64,000 nucleotides of DNA from Hesseltinella vesiculosa (lineage: Eukaryota > Mucoromycota > Mucoromycetes > Mucorales > Cunninghamellaceae). The position numbers were made by a program, and so were the translations under genes. The notes beneath the pieces are model-generated. The model was given only the letters and a program-made list of their open reading frames with translations. It did no database searches and was not told the DNA's origin. The DNA lies in NCBI GenBank assembly GCA_002104935.1, contig MCGT01000010.1, positions 372,001-436,000 on the forward strand, given 5' to 3'. Below, piece after piece: positions 11,076-21,023 of the stretch (within the stretch, counting starts at the first letter, position 1; every line of letters starts with the position of its first letter).

Positions 11076-13905
11076 ATGGTTCGGCAGCAGAATAGACAAG
11101 GTAGGGCCGCTGGACAAGAGCGGCTTCGTTTGGAGCAAGCAACCCTGATGTTCCACGCTGTCAACGCTGTATCCTTCCGATGGCACCAATGATGGCTGTC
11201 TGCACCATGGCAACACGGCAAGCCACCTGTGCCATGCACACAAGACCAGCATGGATGATATTGTCATAACGTCCTTGGTCCAAGGCACCATAGCTTTGTG
11301 CGACGATGTACGTTGAAGCGAACGCTGACTTGTTTTGGTCGAACCCGGCGCCAGCGGCTTTCCGCAAAATCAAGGTTATCCGGGAGGTTGAACGCATAGT
11401 CGATCATGTGCGCACGTGTCAATCAAGGCCATGCTCTTTGTCCAACACATGTGCTCAAGATGCTCAGTGCCGGCGAACCAATCCCTCCAACGCTTGGCAT
11501 GCAAGGGTACGTGTACGGGGTGATGCAACTTGTCATCGGCAAGCAGGTCACGAACACCAACCCCAACTTGCCTCAGGACACCGCGACTGCTTTCCAAGCC
11601 TATGTGGAACAATTCGACGCTTGCCGGTCTTCCAACTGTTGACCCCCTTCCCGGGTACTCGCAATGCTATGCGCATATGGCCAAGACTCTGGCAACAACA
11701 ATCAAGAACTGCCTTACCGAGGCATTTGAGCCTCGCTGCAAGGCATACATAGCATTTAAATTGCGTACCTTGATCTCTCGGACTGTAAGTGGGAAAAAAG
11801 AGGAGTACAGGAGTGACGATCTCTAATATACTTGTATATATATATGGATGATGCAGGACAAACCAAAAAAGAAGGAGCTCAAGAAATTGGTGAACTATGT
11901 CTATTCCAAGCTATCTGGTGAAGACCCCGCCAATGAGCCAGCCTATGCTCGCCAATCTTGGGAGCGAGCTGTAGCCACAGTTCTGGAGACAACTTCCCTT
12001 GGTCCACAACCAGTAACTTTTGAAAACTTGACAGCCAAGTTTTATGAATACCTCCCAGTGATGTACAAGTTCCTAGGTAAATATACATAGAGCCTAGTCT
12101 GCAAGAAGATGACTCATTTTTTTTTAAAAGAGGAAATGGAAGCACACAGCACAGCACAAACTGGCCAGCCATCCGAATGGGTCATTGTTGACGAAGCTGA
12201 TTCCCAATACTGTCGTGAACTGTTGAGCGCAGTGGATGGATTTGACGATCTTGGACGACGACAAAAAGCACAGGTTCAGCGTGCCACGCATAAATTCATG
12301 AATAGCCCGGCCCTCCCACTGAACTTTGGTCCCCGTATGGAAGACGATATGCGCCAAGCCATCACAGCCTTGATTAGGACGACACGCTTTCAACTATCGA
12401 TGTCCCACCAATACCTGCAAGGCAATGACATGATCGACCCGTCGCTCTGTTTCAAATCCCAGTCAGCCTCGCTCTATCAAGCCACAAAAATGTACACCCT
12501 CCTTCCAACCCTCCGCTTTACACGCAAGTTCATCACTATGGATCATCAATGCTGGTCCCGAGTATTCTCTCAAGCCGGGGTGCAACCAAGGCTAGTTGAC
12601 GACCAGCTGTTTTTAACCCAGCTTGGAGAACACACTCAGCAAGAATCTGACCTCCAGCAAGTCGGGAAGAAGTTCTTAGTGTTTTGGAAGACGCTCAACT
12701 TCAAAAAAGCGAACCTTAGCAAAGTGTAAGTTTGGAAGTGGCAAGGAAAAAAAAAAGTGGTTAGTGCAGACTTTTTACTCTTTTTTGTCGATAGCTTTGA
12801 CACACTAGGCACTTACAACACAGATCTCCCTCCTGAAGAAACCGATATCGCGTTCACCAACTTGATTCGAACGGACGGTCATACAGTTGAATTCATTTGT
12901 TCGAAGAAAGCTGCCGAATTACTCCCTGACTTGGTGATGAGCGATCTGGATGATGAAGACATGGAAGTTTTTAAGCCTATGGGTGTGGACCCTGGACACT
13001 CGGTGCTTTTTACGTCAATGGATACCAATCGTCAATGCCTCCGACTCACAAATCCTGAATTTTACCATCGCATCGGGCACATGCGCCGACGATACACACG
13101 CCAGAACAACGCCGAGCAACGTGGCATCAATCCTATCATGTCAAGCCTACCGACCAAGAAAACCGTCTCTGTTCCAAGGTGGATGGCCTATTGCCGTCAA
13201 CTATGCCTTTGCCTGCCTTCCCTGACAAATTTCTACGGAAGTGCATTTACCAACGATCGCTTTCTTGCGTATGTCAGCAAGCAGAAGATACTGGATGAAG
13301 CTGTGAACATCTTTGTATCAGGCGGTAGGAAATACAAGAAAAGCAAGGCTAGGTAAGCTAGAGGTGTGGGGGTGCGTAAGTGCAATGGAGCAATATTGCT
13401 CATTTTTATTTTTAGGAGGGGTGTGGATGTGGACGACGACGAGAACGACGAGGGCGACGAAGACGGCGAGGATGAGCGTCCAAATATACCATTGCTTATG
13501 CTTGGATCAGGTGTCTTTGGTTTCACTCGCCAAGGGAAAAAAACCCGTATGTCGATCATCCCGAAACTGAAGGCAGCCGAAAAGGAGGGCCGTCTGCTTG
13601 TTTGTGTGGTGAACGAAGCGTACACCAGCCAGGTAATAGTGGCAAGACATGGACGGTAAAAAAAAAAGAGGGCTCACAATTATCTCTGGTTGTAGGTTTG
13701 CTGCTTCTGCCATCACCGATCATTATCCACGAAAAGAGCACTGGATCCACTGACGAACGCTACCTTTGGTCTTTGGGCTGTCAAGTATTGCCGGGTGTGC
13801 AGGACAAACGTGAACCGAGATAAGTCAGCCGCCACCAACATCCTCCACTTGGGCTTGCGTGAACAAGAGCACCTGGATCGGCCAGCTGTGTTTTGTCGCC
13901 ATTGA
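11076..13905 (+). CDS. Fanzor (TnpB-like RNA-guided endonuclease), right copy
   Basis: Exons 11857-12076, 12131-12725, 12795-13352, 13416-13632 and 13696-13905 join to 599 residues plus stop. The preceding exon ends at 11784 with KLRTLISRT and is open back to about 11640 (GYSQCYAHMAKTLATTIK). Catalytic residues are all present: RuvC-I Asp codon 12988-12990, RuvC-II Glu 13615-13617, RuvC-III Asp 13819-13821, and zinc-ribbon cysteines in CCFC and CRVC. Residues upstream of 11640 fall in more than one frame (one frame gives MQGYVYGVMQLVIGKQVT), so the N-terminus is either mis-sequenced, decayed or more intron-rich than I could resolve. Fanzors cut DNA guided by an RNA encoded beside the gene and act in the nucleus; here the gene faces away from its twin. 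Confidence 0.85.
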
Positions 13906-14290
13906 AACCCAAAAAGGTTTTGTGCTTACACTATCAACAGAGTAGATAGCAATGCGGTCCTCTAGTAAGTCATGAAAAAGCGCGGAGTCAACAAAATACC
14001 CACTCATTTTTTATTATTCTATAGGGTAACTTCTCTCAACGCAAATCCATGAAAGATACAGTGTGCTGACCAATTTCCTCTTTTTTTTTTGTTGCTTCAT
14101 TCTCGGTATCCCTGCAACTTTTGCTTTTTTCGCGTCATCCCATATTTGACTTTGCGTTGGGATATTTGGTAAGCGGTCTGGTATTCGCCACTCTATACTA
14201 AACTTACCCCTCATATTTCTATTTTTATCAGATCTTTTTGTGACATTTTGTTTCTGTCACTTACGACATTACTTTGTGAATAAAGTGTAT
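13906..14290 (+). ncRNA. Candidate Fanzor guide-RNA (fRNA) region, right copy
   Basis: Mirror of 7464-7863. About 385 bases after the stop are shared with the left arm at roughly 90 percent, including GTAAG and CTAAAC...TTATCAG signals that could mark introns in the transcript. Similarity ends at TAAAGTGTAT (14281-14290), so the flanking bases from 14291 would be the guide if the RNA ends as in TnpB systems. No fold was computed and the call rests on location and conservation. Confidence 0.3.
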
Positions 14291-14357
14291 ACTGTAATGC
14301 AAACGGACACAAACTTTTTTTTTAATATCGTTCGATTAAAATGAAAGCGAGAGGTAA

Positions 14358-17300
14358 TCAAGCACGTGTAGCCAGAATTTCATTTTTGGAATCTTGCATT
14401 TCAGAAGTGTCGACTTCTCTGAATCCACCGGATTTGCTCGTGTTTTGTGTGTCAAACACGCTTTCGCTACGATCCAGCAAGACTTCCAGATCTTCATCCG
14501 AGATAACTTTGTCACCTTGGGCAACTAGCTTCACTTCCTCGCCATCCTCCGACGCAAGGATTTCGGCCAGTTCTCGAAGGCTTGTTTCCTTATCCTCGGA
14601 GGAGGTTGTGGACACTGGCGTCTTGAATTTCCCTAAGCATGGAACAAGATGGTAAGTAGGAAATCTCGAAGAGGGCGCTTTTGAACGAACCTTTGCTGAT
14701 GACGAGCTTTTCCAGTCGTCGCTTGGCAGAAGCACGATCCAAGAGCTTGGACTCAACGGTATTGCCGGTGACAAGACGATAGATCAGAACAGGCTTGGTT
14801 TGGCCGATACGATGCACGCGATCTTGAGCTTGCAAATCCATTTGCGGGTTCCAATCGCTATCGAAGATGATGACGGTATCGGCAGACGTCAGGTTGATGC
14901 CAAGCCCACCGGCACGGGTAGAAAGGAGGAAGAGCTTATATTCGCTGTCGGCTTGATTGAAAGCATCGATTTGCTCGCGTCGAGATTCTTGTGAAACAGA
15001 TCCATCCAGTCGACAGATTGGCCATTGCTTGAGCACCGTCGCCCAGTCCTCCAAAATATCCAACATCTTGGTCATCTGGGAGAAAATGAGTACCTTGTGG
15101 CCGCGTTCAAACAGGGCCGGGAGCAAGCGGTCGAGCAGTAGCACCTTGCCAGATTGTGCAGCCAAATCGTTGTTTAGAATGGGCATGTTGGTCGACAAGT
15201 CCACTGGCCAATCAAACAAAAATGGATGGTTGCACACCTTTCGCAATTGCATGACCAAGTTTTGCAAGTGGAGGGAATTGACATGCTTAACTGTGAAAGC
15301 AGAAAGTCATGAGCAAAAAAAAAAAAAAAAAGTGGAGAAAAATGGCAACTTACTGGCGTTTTTGAGTTCACTCTTTTGGCGGTTGGTAGCGATGTCATTT
15401 GCAGTGATTGCTTGGGTGTCCCCTTTTTCAATGGAATTGAAGTAGGCGTGGTCTGATTGCTCCTTGTAGGTGACGGCTTTGAGAGCTCGGTGAGATTTGC
15501 GGGGCTGGCTGCTTTTGGTATCGTCGCCATTGTCGGTTTCGTCAGATGGAGTGCTGTTTTCTTTGCTGACATGCATCGTGGGCAGGTTCTCGTCAATGGT
15601 GGTTGTCTTGCGTTTGATAAGGTAATCGCGGATGTTGCGCTTGATGAGTGCATCGTATAAATTCTTCTGTGGCACGGTCAGTGGAGCGTAGAGCAAATAT
15701 TCCTTCTTTTTTGGCAACGAGTGTTCGACTGTCAATGAGAGAAGGTGGTTAGCTCGTTCTTGTTCTTTTTTTCATATGTCATACCATCCGTCTTCAATCG
15801 TCGAAGCAAGAAAGGCTTCAGAATAGAATGAAGGCTTGTAATGATTTGATCTTCTTGTTCTTCTTTCATAATTCTTTCTTGGCCACTCTTTTCATTGATG
15901 TCAGAAAAGTTGAACCTAAATAAACCCCACCAAAGCAAAATTATCAGATCCATGTCGGTAGAAGTATTCGAACATACCAAGATTCAAACATATCCAAGCT
16001 ATCAAAAATATCCGGCAGCAAGAAGTTGAGGAGTGACCACAGCTCAGCCAAATTGTTCTACAAAAGAAAAAGGAAAGAGTGAGCACCACATCTTCACAAG
16101 CAGTTTAAAATGAATACCTGGAGCGGTGTGCCAGTCAGCAAAAGACGGTTGGCACTTGAGAATGCTTTTAGCTCACGGATCAAACGGCAGTTCATGTTCT
16201 TCAGGCGGTGGGCTTCGTCGACGACAATGTACTTCCAGTTGTATCGTTGAAGGAATTTGCGATCGTTGATGATAAGCTGGTAGCTGGTGACAACAATTGG
16301 GAATTCAAAAGTGGTTTGCTTCTTGGTGAGTAGTTTTCTATTGATCAAGTGTTGGCGATCTTCCTTGCTGCCGTGATAAAGTACGACAGGGATATCAGGA
16401 GCAAACCTAGACAGCGATGAAAGACATGAAAGGTGAGATTGGTCCCAGCCTATGAATGTCTTACCGTTTGAATTCGTTGATCCAGTTGGCAAGTGTAGAC
16501 AGGGGCGAAACAATAAGATAAGGACCAGAGACGTTCATACTCTTCAAATGAGCAATGAAACTGATTGTTTGGAGGGTCTTTCCCAAACCCATTTCATCAG
16601 CAAGAATCCCATTCAAGCCGTTTTCCCAAAGACTGATGAGCCATTCCACACCGGCCAGCTGGTAATCACGCAAGACGCCACCGGTGACAAGCTTGGGTTG
16701 TCTGGCTGACGCAGTAGGCTTCACAAGGTGAGATTCAGCATCACCCTGAGTTTTGTCCTGTTGCAAGGCGGTCGAGATGTTGGCTTCCGTTTGGTGGCGT
16801 TTCAATTCATCTTGATCCAAGTAGTCTTCTAATTGGTACTTGGCATCGTTGATCTTTCGTCGCTTAGAACCTGCACGAGAGGATGCTTTACGAGGGTTGC
16901 CCGTATCGTTGTTGACAGGCGCCTGCTGTGTTTGCGCAGTCGTTTCGGCTTTCAGCGCTCGTTCCTTGGCTTCTTCTTGTTGTTTAGTCAAACGTTGTCC
17001 TAGGATTGTAGCGTACGCGCCCGATTTTTCCAGTAAAAAGTGGAGACGTTTCATGCGCTGTTCTTTGACAGTGTCATCAAATTGCATCTCTGCCTGAAAA
17101 AAAAAAATCTGATCAGCTAAATGAAACGTCGCATTGGCAGAACTTACCTCGCGTTGCATTTGCTTATCGAATTCTTTCTTACTGCTCTTTTCCAAAGCTT
17201 CTTCTTCTCTAACCATGGTATCAGTGATAACCAATGCTTCAGTAGCGGGAAGTTGCTTATCAGTGGTGTCAGAGATTGCTGCGTCTGGAGTCATCGATTC

Positions 17301-17397
17301 CTTTTCAATGTTGGCTTCCTAAATTATCACATGGTGCACAATAAATCATATCAGTTATGCTTCTATGTTCTGGTATATTTACACAGCTTACAAGCAT
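14358..17397 (-). CDS. HELLS: LSH/HELLS/IRC5-type SNF2 chromatin remodeller
   Basis: Nine exons on the minus strand: 17392-17397 (ATG CTT only), 17148-17318, 16465-17093, 16118-16406, 15978-16057, 15785-15915, 15354-15728, 14691-15290 and 14358-14632, giving 851 residues. Helicase motifs in order: ADEMGLGKT (Walker A), [10 protein letters not shown] (motif II, DEAH), LLLTGTPLQ, then [25 protein letters not shown] and DRVHRIGQ. The [10 protein letters not shown] segment after motif II and the [17 protein letters not shown] block are typical of the LSH/HELLS/DDM1 branch, which slides nucleosomes and supports DNA methylation or repeat stability. An acidic C-terminal tail follows. If the six-base first exon is wrong, the start is the Met at 17292-17294. 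The 3' end faces the Fanzor palindrome 68 bases away. Confidence 0.92.
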
Positions 17398-18918
17398 GAT
17401 TGTTGTCAGTGAAAACCAGTGGCAATGATTACTTTTGTGTAAAATAAAATAAAAAAAAGCAATGCAACAATAACAAGAAAGAGAATGGAAAAAAAGGGGG
17501 AGCGAAAAAAAAAAAATAAAAATTTTTTTTAGCGCCGCGAGGGAGCTTAAGAAACGCCTCCATCAAACCTGGTAGGCCAGTTCCGTCATGACAATGAAAA
17601 CAGGCACAGTTCTCCCTTCATTTACGTCCATACTGTAACAATGAACTTGGACAATCCACCCTTCACTAGAAAGGGTTGTCGGCACCCGTTTCACGGTGGT
17701 CTGGCAACACCGACACGGTTACCAGAAAGTCGCGGTTGACGGCTCCTGACCTTATTGTGTGCTCGTGGCACAGTTGGCTTCCAAAGCGCGCTTGGGGTCC
17801 ACTGTTTTTTTTTTAGGATAAAATCAGGGGGGGGACGATTATTTCATTGTTTTCGTCGTTTTTAAACAATGAAAAGCAGGCTGAGTGACCACTACCAATC
17901 GACTTGATTTTTTCAGTATCAGTTCATTTCTTAACTAACAATAGTCCTATAAAATGACACGTTTGATTAATTAACTCAAAATTGACTTGTAACATCTTTT
18001 TTTTTTTTTTAAAAAAAAAAAAAACAAGGCGCGGTGGTCTCCCTGACGGCCAAGCCAAGCTTCAGCCTCATTCCCCCCCCCCCCATTCTTGATTTGCACC
18101 AATATGTCCACAGTGTTTCCATCGTGCGATATGATATTGGCTAAAAGTAAATACCTTATAAACTGCGTGGTAAAAAGCTAAATGCGGCACAGGCCACGGC
18201 TGTCCTGCTAATTTACCAGGGGTTACCCTATCACTGTTCCATCACTCTAGAATTTATGTTTGCACGCCAATATTTCTTATCATCCTACTCAAATCCCTTA
18301 TGGGCATACCTTTGAATACTCCTCGCTATCTAATGATTTTACTCAAAATTTTGGCAATCATCGAATCACCCCGTCAACCTTTCTTGAGTGCAATTTGCAG
18401 TAGCATCTGGGCTGTGCCGACGGAGATCAAAATGCCGACCTTCCTTTTTTGGCTGGACCATTGAAGTGGCCAAAAGCTGTGATCGACACAAAGTAGGCTG
18501 GGCAGCTTTCGTCTGATCGACTGGGTTTTTGTAGTATTGATGGTTGTAGTATATACCTGAAGCATACAAAATTTTACATTGGTGCATTAGCTCGCTATTG
18601 CTGTGCAACGCCATCTTTTAAATCAGCTCACAATCAAAAAAAAAATCTATTTCTAGCAATGGGTCATGGCCAAAACGCTCGCTGCATGATGCCCAACCTG
18701 CAGTCTGAACAGCCGGAGAATGATGGCTGGCATTCTTAAAAACTTTCAGTCGCTGCCTTCTCGAGCGTCTGGCATTGTGCTCATTTTTCAACCGCTAGTT
18801 TATTCCTGCTTTTTTGAATGGAGCTGTGTGACAGCGACCAAAACGGCCAGGAAATCTAGTATTCAAATCACTTGATCTACATCGCATTTTCTTGTTCACA
18901 AACATGGGTATAGCAAAA
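17398..18918. other. Intergenic region with a degraded R1 copy
   Basis: The first 150 bases are A-rich and serve as the HELLS upstream region. At about 17830-18010 there is a worn R1 copy in plus orientation (CCAATCGACTTGATTTTTTCAGTATC is its clearest part, split here as CCAATCGACTT and GATTTTTTCAG), followed by long T- and A-runs and a C-run at 18075-18084. No gene is recognisable from 18100 to 18918. Confidence 0.5.
17830..18010 (+). repeat. Dispersed repeat R1, degraded copy
   Basis: The CCAATCGACTTGATTTTTTC block and surrounding order of A/T-rich pieces match R1, but the TTGGCTGGGC core has been replaced by AGGCTGAGTGAC. This is one of the oldest-looking copies in the window. Confidence 0.5.
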
Positions 18919-20618
18919 TCAATTGGCTTTGTTGAAGCTGGCTCGTTGGTTGTCCAGTTGCGATCGGAAGCGAATGATATGGTCAAACATCCTTGTCAGC
19001 TCGTCGTTGTCGTTCTTTTCTTTGGAGCGCCATTCAGCATCCTGGTTTTGCATTCTTCTTGATTGCATGCGATCAATTTTGTGAAGAACGTGGTTCAAGA
19101 AGACTTCCTTTTCTTTCACAGGTGTCAGCTGGAACCGCTGACTGTTGAATCTTGGTCGGTCCATGGACTTGGTCAGCAAGTCGCTCAGTGAGACCATTTC
19201 ATCGATCATTTGCTGTTCAGGAGGACGTTCCTAGGGGAAGAAAAAGACGTGAAAGACCGCTCGCGGGAAGGGTATCCTTTTTTTTTTTTTTTTGCTTGTT
19301 TCTACTTGCTTGATTGTCAAGGAGACGCTCTTTGGTGGCGACGTCCAGGTGGAGTGTCGATGGGTTGTTCTTTACGGCCAGAATGAATCGTTGGTTGTCC
19401 AGTGAACGAGCAGACGACCGGTGAAGTTGAGCTACAAGGTCCGACAGTAAATTTTGTTTATCGAGGACGTCAGGAATCGAGGCTCGTTGATCTTCCAAGC
19501 GGCCACGGGACAAGCGTTCGATTGTTTTACCCATCGTTGCGGCGGCCAGTAGTCGTGCCTGTCGATCTGATAAATCGGCGCGCTGGTTATTGAAACGAGG
19601 CATGACGTCAGACAAGCGGTCGATGGATGACACCAAGTGGTCGAGATCATTTTCCTTCCGTTCGTCCTCTTGACAATAACTGGGAAGCATGTGGTCGTCG
19701 TGCCCAAGGGGTTTTTTTTTGTTTTCGCTGGGGCCAACCGTGCCTTGATCCATGGTGACATCGCCATAGGCAGGCGGGTAGGTGTCGACGGTTGGTGTGG
19801 CAGGTGGTTGTTCCAAGAAACAAGAGACCGCTGCCATCAGTTGAAGTGCCTCGACCCAGATTTTTTTTTGTGAATCGACTGCAGTTGTGGCCATTTGACC
19901 GGCTTGGCCATGCAAGAGAGACATGGACTGCTGGAGCTGATCGTAAATATCAATAGCAAAGTTTGGGGGTTGAGCAGGTGCTTCTTCACCATCGGCTGTT
20001 GTGCTGCTATCCAAGATGCGGTACAGATGTTCTAGTAATTCAGCGAGTGCGCACGCCAAATCATAGTCATTGGTGTCGTGAACAGGCCAAGTGGAGTAGG
20101 CTAGGATGTCTTGAACATGGTTGATAGTAGCAAGTGCCGGAGAGGAATCTCGACGTCGCAGACGTGTGGTGGCGGAGGCTGGCAGGAAATTTCGTGAATG
20201 CTCATCTATTGAGCCAAGGAGGGAATGAGGAGAAAGGGTTCGCAGGGATGAATCTGAATGGCGTCTTTCTGCCCGATTACGGCCACGCAAGATTTGGCGT
20301 AGGGAAGTATCCAGGGCGATGAGGCAGATGTACTTTGCAGATTCCAGCGAGTGGATCAAGTCGGCAGACAAGAGCAGTTTTTCCGATGGGCTGGCAAGGA
20401 TGTCTTCATCATACGTGACAGGTTCAAGCATCAGCTGTTCTAACGGATGATTCGGTGATGGCTGTTGTGCTTGCGCTTGAGAGTCTTGTTCAACAGGTGT
20501 CTAATGACATTATTATATTTTAAAAAATGAATGAGCATGACCGAGGCACATCCTTATCCATTACCTCATCATGATCATTTTGTTTAGCTTTTGGTCGCTT
20601 CAATTCAAGGGTGGCCAT
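18919..20618 (-). CDS. Unrecognised 518-residue protein with a recurring NQR motif
   Basis: Three exons on the minus strand (20565-20618, 19310-20500, 18919-19230) join to 518 residues starting MATLELKRPKAKQND. The second intron uses a GC donor (GCAAGT) with a normal AG acceptor; the apparent GT donor three bases further puts the next exon out of frame. The first half is helical (EKLLLSADLIHSLES, LEHLYRILDSS) with low-complexity acidic linkers. The second half repeats a short motif, R-[FL]-x-[NDS]-[QN]-R: RFNNQRADL, RLEDQRASI, SLDNQRFIL, RFNSQRFQL and QLDNQRASF. I do not recognise the family; it may be lineage specific. No signal peptide or membrane segment is seen. It is divergently placed to KAR5. 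Confidence 0.75.
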
Positions 20619-21023
20619 TGAAAAAAAAAAAAAATAGAAAAAAAAGGGGGGTATCAGCAGAACAAAAAGAAAGAAAGAAAAAAAAAAAAAAAGGGGGTGG
20701 AAGTTTGCGATCCCGTTTTTAAACTCGCTTGTGTAACTCACGCGCCTCAACGACAACCTCGCATATTGTTTTGTAGGGAGATGCCTTGCCAGCCATGCAC
20801 TTGTTGCGATGATCAAAAGTGCTCTAGGTGGTTCCTTTATAAATATCTGTCGATCATACGTGTAACATCGTCAGGAACGCTTTTGTTTTCATGTTTACCG
20901 TGGGCTTGCCTCATTTTCTCATTTGAGTGGATAGGATCATTTCTGATAAATCATCCTCTTCATTTGACTATTTCGCTCCATTTTGGTGTTCTTCCTGCAC
21001 CCTTTTTTTTCAGAAGGAGACAG
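20619..21023. promoter_or_regulatory. Shared upstream region of the unknown gene and KAR5
   Basis: 405 bases between divergent starts, opening with long A-runs near the minus-strand gene. A TATAAATA motif lies at 20839-20846, about 180 bases before the KAR5 ATG. No other element is recognised. Confidence 0.4.

Larger units (their letters stand above)
10919..14290 (+). repeat. Fanzor palindrome, right arm
   Basis: Inverted partner of 7461-10862. It lacks about 17 bases present in the left arm (left arm near 7795-7815, right arm near 13950) and carries many one- to three-base differences at 11040-11660 relative to the left arm. Its outer edge at about 14290 lies only 68 bases beyond the 3' end of the HELLS gene. 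Such palindromes can be real foldback loci or assembly products; the differing inner and outer parts argue against a simple mirrored-read artefact. Confidence 0.9.
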
